DNA of 37,774 nucleotides from positions 1-37,774 of the IMG/VR virus record IMGVR_UViG_3300036820_000050. One strand, given 5' to 3'. Positions 1-8,047 of the stretch are shown piece by piece (within the stretch, counting starts at the first letter, position 1; each line of letters starts with the position of its first letter). This DNA comes from a virus. A program made the translations under genes and the position numbers. Below the pieces are notes generated by a model. The model searched no databases, had not been told where the DNA came from, and saw nothing but the letters and a program-made list of their open reading frames with translations.

Positions 1-127
1 TCAAGAAATCCTCCTTGACCCCGAATATCATCTCTCCAAGAACCTCTCGATGGCGGACCATTATCATAGGGGATAAAAGGATTGCCAATGGTTGACCATC
101 GGATTCTATTTGAAAAGTTTTGTGCAC
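1..127. repeat. 127-bp terminal direct repeat, left copy
   Basis: The first 127 bases are identical to the last 127 (37648-37774). A perfect repeat whose length equals a common maximal assembler k-mer (127) is the usual mark of a circular contig. The coding frame running minus-ward off base 1 continues in phase at 37647, so the molecule is circular or circularly permuted and this is not a biological terminal repeat. That fits a headful-packaging terminase. Confidence 0.95.
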
Positions 128-1523
128 TTCCTGCTGTTGTTCCTTCCCATGTATTGAAAGTCACGAGCCTTCCACGAAATGGAAGCATAGATAAGAAATT
201 GGTCAAATATGTTGGTGTCGCATCTATTTGTGCCCAAGGGGAAAAGTTTGCAGGTGCTGTATCATCATAGAAGTCTACCCAAGTCGCACCATCTGTAATT
301 CTTGGTGGATCTTGATTAGTTCCGAACTGTCCTGTGTTATTTGTTTCCCAGAACAATTTAACATTGCTTGTCGTAAAAAGAGGAGTTGTGCTTCCAGGAA
401 TTAGTAGTTGACTAACCCAATAATTTGTTGACCAAAAAAAACTGGTTCCATCTATACCTTCTCCTGATTTATTCCATGTAGTGCCAGGAATAAATTCTTG
501 AAATTGATTCGTGCCCGAATTAAAAATATAAGCGTAAACCTGATCAAAAAACACAGTCTGATCGTTTATGCTATTCTGCAATTCCCTTGTTCGAATTCCC
601 ATAACAGGAAGACCAGGAAAGTAGGAAAAAGACACTGTTGAGACACCAGCTCCTGCTGTTGTAATCAGGGTAATATTTCCAGTAACGTAGTTTATGATTC
701 CTGCATTAATTGCAGGAGTCATTCTCCATGAACCTCCGCTTATATAAGCTGAAAATCCTGTTGCATCTATACCATTTAAGCTAAAATGCGTTGGATCAAT
801 AACTGTAATTGTATAAGTATTTCCGTTTAATTGAGTCATTCCTACGACTCCAGAAATAATTAACTGATCACCATTGGACAATTCACTGGTTGTTGCTTCT
901 ATTACGCATGGATTAGTTTGTGTGGCACCTGTAATATTACCACCAACATTGAAAGTGCCGTTTCCTTGATCGGTAAAAACTATTCCACCAGGCATAGTGA
1001 TAACCACAGTGCCAGGCACAATGGTCTTGAATGTCTCACCTGAAAGGTCATTGGTTTCCCATGTTCCCCCCGAGGTATACATTCCATAGGGTGTAGTATC
1101 AACTCCAATAGTGAAAGTGTTTGTGCCTGTGACTATGATTTGATAGGTTTTTCCGTTGACTTGAGTCATACCCAACACGCCATTGATCGTCACAAATTGA
1201 TTGGTTTGCAATAAATGAGGCGCGGAGGTAGTTACCTCTCCAGGATTTGCCTGAGTAATTCCCGTAATCGTTCCACTTAGATTGATCTGTGTGAAAAGAT
1301 TAAATTGCACTCCTGTCGTAATCGTATTCCCTAAAGACTGAGTAACTAAGTTACGTTGTAGGCGACCTAGTAAAAGACACCCTTTCTTCCTTTTGATCTT
1401 TTCTCGCCATACATAAGCATTGCTTAATCTTGGATAGGCATCATCGGGAAGCAAGAATTCTTCGCGCTGCTGCACCAAACCGACCGTGTTGCCTGTGATT
1501 TTCAAAGGAGAATATCCAGCCAT
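1..1523 (-). CDS. Large virion (tail) protein with FCCH-like repeats, N-terminal part of a 967-aa protein
   Basis: ATG at 1523 opens a frame that stays open to base 1 and resumes in phase in the right-hand copy, stopping at 36267: 2904 nt, 967 aa in the circle. The N-terminus (MAGYSPLKITGNTVGLVQQR) precedes a basic stretch at about residues 35-60. Two repeats at about residues 84-155 and 195-267 share the pattern GMTQ-NG--Y-I-V followed by TFTI or HFSL and an aromatic YTSGG-W ending. Phage annotation usually labels this repeat E1-FCCH-like. The gene follows the 466-aa adaptor-like gene with no gap and lies among tail genes, so a structural tail or tail-needle role is inferred. The exact role is unknown. 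It is the longest gene of the phage. Confidence 0.88.
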   Translation of the reverse strand, partial: MAGYSPLKITGNTVGLVQQREEFLLPDDAYPRLSNAYVWREKIKRKKGCLLLGRLQRNLVTQSLGNTITTGVQFNLFTQINLSGTITGITQANPGEVTTSAPHLLQTNQFVTINGVLGMTQVNGKTYQIIVTGTNTFTIGVDTTPYGMYTSGGTWETNDLSGETFKTIVPGTVVITMPGGIVFTDQGNGTFNVGGNITGATQTNPCVIEATTSELSNGDQLIISGVVGMTQLNGNTYTITVIDPTHFSLNGIDATGFSAYISGGSWRMTPAINAGIINYVTGNITLITTAGAGVSTVSFSYFPGLPVMGIRTRELQNSINDQTVFFDQVYAYIFNSGTNQFQEFIPGTTWNKSGEGIDGTSFFWSTNYWVSQLLIPGSTTPLFTTSNVKLFWETNNTGQFGTNQDPPRITDGATWVDFYDDTAPANFSPWAQIDATPTYLTNFLSMLPFRGRLVTFNTWEGTTAGSAQNFSNRIRWSTIGNPFIPYDNGPPSRGSWRDDIRGQGGFL

Positions 1524-2924
1524 TTAGAATCCCTGTCCAATACCCCATCCAGTTCCGTATCCGTAACCTGTCTGAGTAGTGTTAAATAGAGTGATATTTG
1601 GTTGCCCGATCTCTTCGACAGCTTGTCTTTCCAAAACAAGGGCTTCTTGACGTTCAAATCCCTCTGATAGATTAGCCACCCCTTCCATGTCTTGGCGGTC
1701 CCGTAGGATTTCCATTGCGGCTCCATAGGCGATATATTGCGCCCATTGGTTAAGGATGGGGTGGTTAGTAGTATTCATGAACTGAGCAGGCGTCTGGTAA
1801 ACTTCCACCTCGCATAGATAGACATTGTCGGGAACGGGTCGGATAGTTAATTCGTTATTCCAGAATAATAAATTGTAGGGACGGCCTACTTGATAAGTTG
1901 CTGCCCAAATATTTAATTGACTTCCAGGAGCAAGAGGATAGGGAAGTGTTAAAGTAATTTGAGTGGTGACATAGTTCACTGTTCCGCAATATTGGGGAGT
2001 TAAAGGCACAGGAGGATAGGCTGTGTTTGGAACGTTAGCGTTTTGCTGGCCACCTATTGGAGAAAGATTAGGGATGGCAGCTTGCTGCTGATCAGCTAAA
2101 TCAATATAGATGTTATTTCCAACGGCATTCTGTTGAACGAATAAGAGCTGTCCAATTGTCGTGTTGCTCCCCACTCCTAGGGAATTAACGACTCCGCCAC
2201 CATCATCAATAATTCGAATAGGATTACCATTAATATCTATTCCTCCTATGACTAATTGAGTACTTAAAATACCGAAGTTAGGCTGAGGGAAAGGATTTAC
2301 ATTGTTTCCAAACAGTGTAAAAGACACCTGAGTGGTTGTAGACGTCCAGGTTCCTCCGCCTGTATATGCTCCAAATGAAGTATCATCTACATCAATGGTA
2401 AATGTATTGTTATCGACTACTGTGATCTGGTAATAATTGCCATTCAATTCAACCATTCCCTGTACGTTTTCGATCAAAATGAAGTCGCCACTGCTAAGAC
2501 CATGAAGAGGGCTTGTGATTTGAGTTGGATTCGATGGTTGAAGGATAGCGGTGATTATCCCTGTAGTTGAGGGAACTCCTTGTTGAAATTGAGTAGGATA
2601 GCGAGGATAAAGATTGTAAAGTTGGTCTCTATTCTTAAAGAAATTTCCCTGAATCCCTTCAAAATAGACAGGTGCACGAAAACCCTGTAAATTATTTACA
2701 TCCACAGGGTAACGATCTACGTTTGGAATGGTAAGGAATTTATAAACTGTCCTCTGCTGATCAATCTTGATTGCATAGGGGAAGTCCGTAGAATAAAATG
2801 TATTGACTGCCATTTGAATGTCGGCACAACTTAATGCGGATTCGCTCGCAGAGGCTGTGAGCCTCCTAACCTTTTTATCTATGAAGGTATATGTCGAATC
2901 TGCTTGCGCTACGGACGTTGACAT
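1524..2924 (-). CDS. Putative head-tail adaptor/connector-type structural protein with FCCH-like insert (466 aa)
   Basis: An acidic N-terminal part (about residues 15-75, with VRRLTASASESALSCAD) is followed by one E1-FCCH-like repeat at about residues 120-195 (GMVELNGNYYQITVVD, then a GGGTW end). The C-terminal part is helix-rich with ALVLERQAVEEIGQP and then a Gly/Tyr tail. Two blocks of an adaptor-like protein split by a repeat domain is what I see; the adaptor role rests on position, between capsid-side genes and the giant tail gene, and on general resemblance to phage adaptor proteins. Translation starts at ATG 2924 with a GAGG site just upstream. I cannot exclude a tail-fibre attachment role. 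Confidence 0.8.
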   Translation of the reverse strand: MSTSVAQADSTYTFIDKKVRRLTASASESALSCADIQMAVNTFYSTDFPYAIKIDQQRTVYKFLTIPNVDRYPVDVNNLQGFRAPVYFEGIQGNFFKNRDQLYNLYPRYPTQFQQGVPSTTGIITAILQPSNPTQITSPLHGLSSGDFILIENVQGMVELNGNYYQITVVDNNTFTIDVDDTSFGAYTGGGTWTSTTTQVSFTLFGNNVNPFPQPNFGILSTQLVIGGIDINGNPIRIIDDGGGVVNSLGVGSNTTIGQLLFVQQNAVGNNIYIDLADQQQAAIPNLSPIGGQQNANVPNTAYPPVPLTPQYCGTVNYVTTQITLTLPYPLAPGSQLNIWAATYQVGRPYNLLFWNNELTIRPVPDNVYLCEVEVYQTPAQFMNTTNHPILNQWAQYIAYGAAMEILRDRQDMEGVANLSEGFERQEALVLERQAVEEIGQPNITLFNTTQTGYGYGTGWGIGQGF

Positions 2925-2936
2925 ATTTCCTCTCGT

Positions 2937-3368
2937 TTAGAATCCAACTGGAATAAATTTATGAAGAAAATCTCCATCCTGATCTTGATCCAATGGAGCT
3001 TCGCTTGCCTGAACGGGAGCGCCATCCAAACTCACAAGACCTGCACGTCTTTTTAAAATCTTATTTTTGTCATTGACTTCGTTTACCAATCCGAGCGGTA
3101 CTTCGTATGTTTTGCCAGGAATGAAATGCCAGATTTGAATAGGGTCCCCAGCATATTTGCAATATGGTTTCGTAAGCCTTTCATGTCTGCCTCTTGAGTT
3201 CATGTACTCTGCTTTGACTAGACGGGAGTCTTCTTTTTTCTGTTTTTCTAATTCCTTCTTCTGATCAGGCTTAAAATTTTTAAAGTCATCGAAAGGAACA
3301 CTATTAGTTAGTGTATTGATTAATCCGTGGGATTCTCCAGTTGCTGTTGCCATCATTAGTTGGGTCAT
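2937..3368 (-). CDS. Conserved phage structural-region protein (143 aa)
   Basis: The N-terminal half is very charged (runs of KK, EK, KKE at about residues 35-55). A compact C-terminal block contains KPYCKYAGDPIQIWHFIPGK and EVPLGLVNEVND, ending HKFIPVGF. This block looks like a conserved short beta-rich domain, and from memory similar proteins sit downstream of capsid genes in other podovirus-like phages. The gene lies 12 nt from the 466-aa gene and 1 nt from the 131-aa gene, in one late operon. No catalytic motif is visible. A virion or assembly role is inferred from place only. Confidence 0.78.
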   Translation of the reverse strand: MTQLMMATATGESHGLINTLTNSVPFDDFKNFKPDQKKELEKQKKEDSRLVKAEYMNSRGRHERLTKPYCKYAGDPIQIWHFIPGKTYEVPLGLVNEVNDKNKILKRRAGLVSLDGAPVQASEAPLDQDQDGDFLHKFIPVGF

Positions 3369-3369
3369 A

Positions 3370-3765
3370 TTAGTTACCTATATTGTTTAGTGATTGAAAC
3401 GGGACAAGATCCGTTGTGTTGTCATACTGCAAGTTTTTAGAACCATAAGGAGATAGACTTGCTGGTGATTCAACTTGAGTACCTGGTATTGAAAAGGTGT
3501 CAAAAAAAGTGGAATCCAAATTAAGTGTGAAAACATTTCCGCTAATTCCTAAAATAGTTCCGATTAGACCATTTGCTTGGTACATGCCGTAAGTTTGAGG
3601 AACAAATAGTTTTACATTCATCCCAACTAGATAAGTATTTACTCTAGGATTAGGCGCAGTATTAACTAAAGTCGTCGTTACAACCATAGGAGCTGACTGA
3701 GCGATCGCTGTAATCACTAGAGAGTTTGGTATGGTGTTGACAGCTGGTAAATACTGATTTGGCAT
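3370..3765 (-). CDS. Small structural protein with one degenerate FCCH-like repeat (131 aa)
   Basis: The protein is rich in Thr, Asn and Val with no charged domain. Residues about 50-100 hold one copy of the repeat seen in its neighbours (PQTYGMYQANGLIGTILGIS, then VFTLNLDSTFF and FSIPGT). It looks like a single repeat unit set free as its own protein. Low charge and beta character suggest a capsid-decorating or tail-bound protein. It lies in the late operon between the 58-aa basic protein and the 143-aa protein. Family not recognised. Confidence 0.75.
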   Translation of the reverse strand: MPNQYLPAVNTIPNSLVITAIAQSAPMVVTTTLVNTAPNPRVNTYLVGMNVKLFVPQTYGMYQANGLIGTILGISGNVFTLNLDSTFFDTFSIPGTQVESPASLSPYGSKNLQYDNTTDLVPFQSLNNIGN

Positions 3766-3776
3766 TATTTTTTACC

Positions 3777-3953
3777 TTATTTATGCAACTTTTTTAGAGT
3801 TTCAGCTAAATGCGCTCTTTTGCCTTCTTTTCCGCCTTTTTTTTCAGCTGCTTTTAATTTCTTTTCAGGGATTTTTTCTCCCTTTTTGACATGAAGTTCT
3901 TTTCTTAAAGATCCTGGTTTTTTTATTGCGGATTGAATCCATTTTTCAGCCAT
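3777..3953 (-). CDS. Small highly basic phage protein (58 aa)
   Basis: ATG at 3953 has the purine-rich site GGAAGAAGAAA upstream; the stop is TAA at 3777. The protein begins MAEKWIQSAIKKPGSLRKEL and continues with HVKKGEKIPEKKLKAAEKK, ending AHLAETLKKLHK. The KPG-LRKEL-VKKGEKIP-KKL pattern recurs in short basic proteins of many tailed phages, from memory, and has no known function. It lies just past the terminator at 3984-4003 within the late region. The pattern is distinctive enough to call it real despite its size. Confidence 0.85.
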   Translation of the reverse strand: MAEKWIQSAIKKPGSLRKELHVKKGEKIPEKKLKAAEKKGGKEGKRAHLAETLKKLHK

Positions 3954-3983
3954 GTTTTCTTCTTCCTTTTCTCTTTTTATAAA

Positions 3984-4003
3984 AGGGAGGATTTCCCCTC
4001 CCT
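3984..4003 (-). terminator. Rho-independent terminator after the capsid / 343-aa gene pair
   Basis: A perfect 7-bp stem (AGGGAGG at 3984-3990 with CCTCCCT at 3997-4003) has a 6-nt loop. Reading minus-ward it is followed by TTTTATAAAA. It lies 55 nt past the stop of the 343-aa gene. It would lower expression of the genes further left relative to capsid and its partner. Confidence 0.75.
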
Positions 4004-4057
4004 AATTATTAAACTGGTTTTTTTAGAGATATTTCTTTCAAAAAACCAATTTACATT

Positions 4058-5089
4058 CTAGCTCGGCACAGGAGCGTTGATCGTTCCTGTTTCCATTTTA
4101 TAGGCCTGCCATACAATTACTTCATTCGCTTGACCAGCGGGAGAACCAACCCCTGCAGGAAGATACATATAGGGTATGAATACTCCTGTGTGGAAAGGGA
4201 TCTGGTTGAAGTTGTATCCTGTTTGGACCCCAGTAATTGGATTATACTGAGTAGATTGTCCAGCAGGAGCTATAGTTGCATACAACGTAGTTGTCGGCGA
4301 TCCAGAGCTTGCAGGAAGTGCAAAGGCGGTGAAGCCTGTTGTATTTACGTTAATTGTAAAGTTATAGGCATCGACAATAGATGTGACGACGACAGGTAAA
4401 TTCTGAGGCAGATAGAAGTTGTTAAGTTGAACCATCCCATAAGAGCCTGGGATTGTAAATTCTAACTTCTGTCCCAAGTAAACACTGTTTGCTTGAGAAA
4501 CAGTAACCTTACCTTGAGCTGCTTGTGTGATTGCTGTCACATATAAGAAGCTTGGTTCAACAGGAGTAAACCCGCTGACTCTTCGCACTTTGAAAGCAGT
4601 GGCTGCTGATCCTGGAGTATTTAGCCCTAAAAGTGTAAATCCAGAACCAGAAACAGAAGAAATGGTAAATGTCATTCCTGAAATCTGTTCCAAGCCAACC
4701 GCGTTATAAATCACAACGGTATCCCCTTCTGAATAGGTATTAGTAACCGTAGCGACGGCAGGAGTTGCATTGGTGATGGTTGTTCCTGTTAAGGCTGCTT
4801 CTGGTTGAGGAAACTTGTTAACATATGTAAAACCATTAACACCTGCATTGGCAAACGATTCTATTGATATCGCATCACCTGTTGATTTAGACCATTGTAG
4901 ACCATCATTGACAGCTGTAAGCCCACCCCCAAACCATTCACCTCTCACGCATCCAGTTGTAGAAGCTAGTGCCATTTTGGTTAAGTTTGTAGTCACAAAA
5001 TAATCGACACTGCTTGGCAGCGGAATTATTTGACTCACTGCTATTGCAGGCTGTGTAAAAGTACCTTGAGTAACGATTGTAAAAGGCAT
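4058..5089 (-). CDS. Abundant-type virion protein with two FCCH-like repeats, next to capsid (343 aa)
   Basis: The gene starts 13 nt after the capsid gene stop, with AAGGAG upstream of ATG 5089, and is followed by a terminator, so it is co-expressed with capsid. The protein is low in charge and Thr/Val/Asn rich. Degenerate repeats occur at about residues 105-170 (GLEQISGMTFTISSVSGSGF) and 195-265 (GSYGMVQLNNFY, then NFTINVNTTGFTAF). Position and composition suggest a capsid decoration or head-fibre protein, a common partner gene directly after the major capsid gene. No enzymatic motif is seen. Confidence 0.8.
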   Translation of the reverse strand: MPFTIVTQGTFTQPAIAVSQIIPLPSSVDYFVTTNLTKMALASTTGCVRGEWFGGGLTAVNDGLQWSKSTGDAISIESFANAGVNGFTYVNKFPQPEAALTGTTITNATPAVATVTNTYSEGDTVVIYNAVGLEQISGMTFTISSVSGSGFTLLGLNTPGSAATAFKVRRVSGFTPVEPSFLYVTAITQAAQGKVTVSQANSVYLGQKLEFTIPGSYGMVQLNNFYLPQNLPVVVTSIVDAYNFTINVNTTGFTAFALPASSGSPTTTLYATIAPAGQSTQYNPITGVQTGYNFNQIPFHTGVFIPYMYLPAGVGSPAGQANEVIVWQAYKMETGTINAPVPS

Positions 5090-5102
5090 AATCTTTATCT
5101 CC

Positions 5103-6071
5103 TTATGATGGTTGGAATGTTGTTACGTTCAAACCAGAGATCCAGTTTTGGTTTGTGATTGCGCGAGCAATTGCAAACTTGGCGTACAACTGGCTATTCT
5201 GTGCAACAGAGGACACAACCCAAGGTGGACGATATCCAATGACTGCGGTGTAGTTGTTCTGCTCGATTTTAGCGGCAGCTTCTAGACCAAACATTGGGAT
5301 CGTATAGACTGTATTACCTTTTAATGAGATACCTGGTGTCTTCGCAGCTTTAGAAGAAACGAAGAAACGGAATCTGCTAATAGAGCAATATTCCTCTGGG
5401 CGAATACCTTCTTGTGTTGGGTATGCTGATTTCAGCAACACACCTTGAACTTTCTGAAGGTCTGCGGCCAAGTTTGTGTTTGCGAGCGCTATAAAGGCGT
5501 CTCGAACACCACCTGTCGCGAATTTCAGGGTCGCTTCTAGGCTTGTAAGCATGCTATGAGCGTCATTACCTAATAATATGTTTTCGATGTTGTTTACATC
5601 GTTCAAAGAAATGTTACTAGGTTGGTCGCCGTTTAAGCCCCCAGTGGCGTTTATATAACTGACGCTCGAGCTGAATAGGTCACGCATCAGGAGATCTTCC
5701 TTCTCTCTCAACCATTGTCCTAGCAATGCTGTGAACTTGGTTAGGGTCTTAGAATTCTCCCAAAGAACGAGCTGCTCGTTAGTAACGATAGACTTGGCGT
5801 AAATTTCCATAGTCGCATCGATATCTGTACGAACTGGTACTTCTGATGCTGGATCAATACCCGAACCGTCAAGCTGACCGCCGTCTGTTGACAAACGTTC
5901 AAAGCGAGACATACGAGTGGTTTTACCCACGTAACTTTCTGCATGATGTAAATCAACGCCGAAAGAGTGGATCAAGTTAAACATTGGAGTGGATAATAGG
6001 TCTTCGGATGCCTGAACTGGTAGCTCAGGAGCCATATTCTGAATGCCTGTAATCCCTGTCGAGAATGACAT
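5103..6071 (-). CDS. Major capsid protein, N4-gp56-like (322 aa)
   Basis: The protein has the layout of the N4-gp56 major capsid family: a long acidic N-arm, a central alpha-rich block at about residues 85-135 (TMEIYAKSIVTNEQLVLWEN, then LLGQWLREKEDLLMRD), and a C-terminal beta block (GNTVYTIPMFGLEAAAKIEQ) ending in KFAIARAITNQNW. Length is in the usual range for HK97-fold capsids. Its own promoter and a roughly 120-nt leader precede it, and RBS AGAGG lies 5 nt before the ATG. The scaffold gene is a few small genes upstream. The family name is from memory; the capsid role is firm from context. Confidence 0.85.
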   Translation of the reverse strand: MSFSTGITGIQNMAPELPVQASEDLLSTPMFNLIHSFGVDLHHAESYVGKTTRMSRFERLSTDGGQLDGSGIDPASEVPVRTDIDATMEIYAKSIVTNEQLVLWENSKTLTKFTALLGQWLREKEDLLMRDLFSSSVSYINATGGLNGDQPSNISLNDVNNIENILLGNDAHSMLTSLEATLKFATGGVRDAFIALANTNLAADLQKVQGVLLKSAYPTQEGIRPEEYCSISRFRFFVSSKAAKTPGISLKGNTVYTIPMFGLEAAAKIEQNNYTAVIGYRPPWVVSSVAQNSQLYAKFAIARAITNQNWISGLNVTTFQPS

Positions 6072-6236
6072 AATTGCCTCTTTGTAAGTTGAATGTTTAC
6101 GTGATTGACGAAACCACTAATTCAGTCTTACGTTGGCGAGGCGTATTATGCGGCCAGGGATGGCGAGACTTGCGAAGTCCCAATATGTTCTGCTAAGCCC
6201 AATCTATCAAATAATTATTTTAATAACAAACGAATT
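6072..6236 (-). promoter_or_regulatory. Capsid mRNA leader with GC-rich hairpin
   Basis: This 165-nt gap has no convincing gene. Past the promoter, the minus-strand leader contains a GC-rich block (about 6130-6182) that stands out from its AT-rich surroundings. It includes a perfect 5-bp hairpin (GACTT-GCG-AAGTC on the plus strand, 6167-6179) that can extend to GGGA/TCCC around an 8-nt bulge. A 60-codon plus-strand open frame covers this block but begins with TTG and I see no ribosome site. The leader probably stabilises or regulates capsid mRNA. Confidence 0.5.
6201..6229 (-). promoter_or_regulatory. Predicted late promoter of the capsid unit
   Basis: On the minus strand, TTGTTA (6224-6229), a 17-nt spacer, then TAGATT (6201-6206) fits a sigma-70-type promoter. 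The surrounding 24 bp (6200-6223) recur almost exactly at 31724-31747, in front of the tail-fibre unit, which raises confidence that the block is regulatory. Confidence 0.6.
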
Positions 6237-6479
6237 TCATGCGTAAGGGTGTTCATTACGCATATGGCCTCTCAATTGATCCTTTAATTTTTGAATTTCT
6301 TCACACATAGATAAGAAGGCCTGAGCTGCATTAAAATAGTTTTCCATATGCGGCGGTAATTCTTTATCGGGATATTGTTCTAAAAATGACCTATTAACAA
6401 ATTTTTGATGTTCTTCATTTATTTTAGCATGCTCTGCAAATGTAGATATCAGCGCTTCTATTTCGTAATCTTGTTTCAT
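6237..6479 (-). CDS. Small alpha-helical protein of the late operon (80 aa)
   Basis: The start is taken at ATG 6479 (MKQDYEIEALISTFAEHAKI) because AAGGAA lies 4-5 nt upstream; an in-frame TTG 21 nt earlier has no better site. The protein is helical and charged with no recognised domain, ending MRNEHPYA. It lies between scaffold-side small genes and the capsid promoter. Function unknown. Confidence 0.72.
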   Translation of the reverse strand: MKQDYEIEALISTFAEHAKINEEHQKFVNRSFLEQYPDKELPPHMENYFNAAQAFLSMCEEIQKLKDQLRGHMRNEHPYA

Positions 6480-6486
6480 AATTTCC

Positions 6487-6804
6487 TTACCAATTGTCAA
6501 AAAATGTTAATTGTTGGCAGACCGCGCCTTCCATTTTATGGCGTATTTCCCACTTTTCTCCTCTGAGTTTCTCATGCTTTTCTTGAAGCTTACGTCTTAC
6601 TCTTGTAACCGTTTCAGGATTACTAAGATGTCCGTCTAAGAACTCTGTGAAGAAATCATTTATGTTGCCTTCTTTATCCCCAAGTTCTCTCATCCATATA
6701 GTATATAAGAGAACTTTGTCATCATCTCGAGACGCGGGGAAGTCAGTAAGAGCAGAATAAACCTTGCAAGCAACAGCTTGTAGATCAAACGGCTGATTGC
6801 TCAT
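6487..6804 (-). CDS. Conserved phage protein of unknown function (105 aa)
   Basis: The protein ends with NPETVTRVRRKLQEKHEKLR and then HKMEGAVCQQLTFFDNW. From memory, similar short proteins with a helical N-terminus and this NPETI-RARRK-QE block occur in phages of many hosts without a known role; the basic helix could bind nucleic acid. It overlaps the upstream 78-aa gene by 20 nt, so translation is probably coupled. No enzymatic residues are visible. Confidence 0.78.
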   Translation of the reverse strand: MSNQPFDLQAVACKVYSALTDFPASRDDDKVLLYTIWMRELGDKEGNINDFFTEFLDGHLSNPETVTRVRRKLQEKHEKLRGEKWEIRHKMEGAVCQQLTFFDNW

Positions 6805-7021
6805 TCTTTGATTCCTCTTTTGGAGCTACAGGAGGTGCTTGTTCAAATCTAGATTGCACTAATTGACCAATACCCACTGCATGGTTATGGCAAATAGAGT
6901 GAAGGCAACCGATCAAAAATGATGCTTCTAAATGCTCATTTTTGATTACCAATCCTGCTATTTCTCTTAACTTTTCACGTAAAAAGACGAATTCATTTGC
7001 TAACTTTTCAAAATCTAACAT
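6785..7021 (-). CDS. Hypothetical small late-operon protein (78 aa)
   Basis: A helical protein (FVFLREKLREIAGLVIKNEH) with a His/Cys cluster at about residues 43-50 (CLHSICHNH) and a Pro/Glu-rich tail. The Cys/His spacing is not a known zinc motif. It lies 2 nt from the 62-aa gene and overlaps the 105-aa gene. I do not recognise a family. Confidence 0.7.
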   Translation of the reverse strand: MLDFEKLANEFVFLREKLREIAGLVIKNEHLEASFLIGCLHSICHNHAVGIGQLVQSRFEQAPPVAPKEESKNEQSAV

Positions 7022-7023
7022 TT

Positions 7024-7212
7024 TTAACTCTCTTTGTTGAATGGTTCATTATTCTTTTCATTTATGATGGGATCCATCACGAACAAGGCTAAGGCTTTTA
7101 TCAAATTGTTCTGATGAAATTGATATTGATCAGGAGAACCGAATGACACTAAACTAGCTTTTTTATAAGCATCGTAAAGTTGGTCAAACAATTTGTTTTT
7201 TTCTTCATCCAT
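7024..7212 (-). CDS. Hypothetical small late-operon protein (62 aa)
   Basis: A short, mostly helical protein (MDEEKNKLFDQLYDAYKKAS) with a polar tail (NNEPFNKES). It starts 5 nt after the scaffold stop and ends 2 nt before the next start, which supports it as a real member of the operon. No domain recognised. Confidence 0.65.
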   Translation of the reverse strand: MDEEKNKLFDQLYDAYKKASLVSFGSPDQYQFHQNNLIKALALFVMDPIINEKNNEPFNKES

Positions 7213-7217
7213 TAAAC

Positions 7218-8033
7218 TTAAACTCCTTTCATGGTTCTTTGCATTCTTGCCCAGTTTTCTGCTCTACGAGCTTCGGTGTCCTGCCATCCTTCTTTTACTT
7301 TTTCTCCTGTAGGAGATGGACCTGAACTTGACATGGAACGGGGCTTCATATTATTTACTTCAGCTTTTGCTGCTTCTTTTTTAGCGTTAGAGTGATTAGG
7401 GATAAACTTTTTGACAGCGTGATAAGTATCGTGCCATTTGTCATATCCTTCTCCTAAACGCTGTAATGGTCTTGATATTTCGGGATAATGAAAGTCCAAG
7501 TAATCCAGGTTTTCTTGACTGCATACTTGGCCAAAGTCGGGGAAATCTTTCATTAGTCGTTTGGGATAACTTCTTTGTTCTTCTTCTGCTTGCTGCTTTA
7601 TGTATTGCTCTTCTTTTTTAGCCAGTAGCTCATTCACCTTACGCTCAATCTTTTGCTCTTCGTTCTCTTCAGATTGATCATATCCTTGATTCATTCCATA
7701 GTATTGCTGGTATGCTGCTGGTGAGGGAGCTGATTTTGCTGAGAAAGCTGCATCCATCGCTGCTTTAAGAGCTGCAACCTCTTGATCTTTTTCCGCTGCT
7801 CTTCTTTCGGCAGCTTCTTTTTCTGCTCGGTCTTTCTTTCTGGCTTCACGGAAAGCTCTCCAATTTGGATCTTCTGCATTCTCTGCGTCTTTATTCTGTT
7901 GGTTGATTTGATCTGGATTTTCAATTTTTTTTTGTGATAGATTTGGGTCTGTATTTGGGGGTGACACCTTTCCTTCACTAGTATTTTGAACTTGTGATTC
8001 GGGTGGTTTTGCTTCAGGATTTAACAATGTCAT
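7218..8033 (-). CDS. Putative capsid scaffolding protein (271 aa)
   Basis: The sequence is strongly polar and helical. A Pro/Gln/Asn-rich N-terminus (1-50) is followed by a coiled coil with alternating Arg/Glu/Ala (about 55-95: EARKKDRAEKEAAERRAAEK), a Gln/Tyr linker (about 100-120), a second charged coil (about 122-155) and a basic C-terminus. This is the classic build of a phage scaffold, whose C-terminal helices bind capsid protein. It lies between portal and capsid, the usual place. The GGAG site upstream of ATG 8033 is good. There is no protease next door, so a P22-like reusable scaffold is likely. Confidence 0.8.
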   Translation of the reverse strand: MTLLNPEAKPPESQVQNTSEGKVSPPNTDPNLSQKKIENPDQINQQNKDAENAEDPNWRAFREARKKDRAEKEAAERRAAEKDQEVAALKAAMDAAFSAKSAPSPAAYQQYYGMNQGYDQSEENEEQKIERKVNELLAKKEEQYIKQQAEEEQRSYPKRLMKDFPDFGQVCSQENLDYLDFHYPEISRPLQRLGEGYDKWHDTYHAVKKFIPNHSNAKKEAAKAEVNNMKPRSMSSSGPSPTGEKVKEGWQDTEARRAENWARMQRTMKGV

Positions 8034-8047
8034 AGTGGGGTCTCCTT

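Noticed and set aside
82-270. Plus-strand 62-codon frame at the left end
   Set aside because: It is antisense to the 967-aa virion gene, which is open across the circular junction; no ribosome site of note.
6105-6287. Plus-strand 60-codon frame in the capsid leader
   Set aside because: Starts with TTG, no ribosome site seen, and runs into the end of a minus-strand gene; the block is better read as a GC-rich leader.
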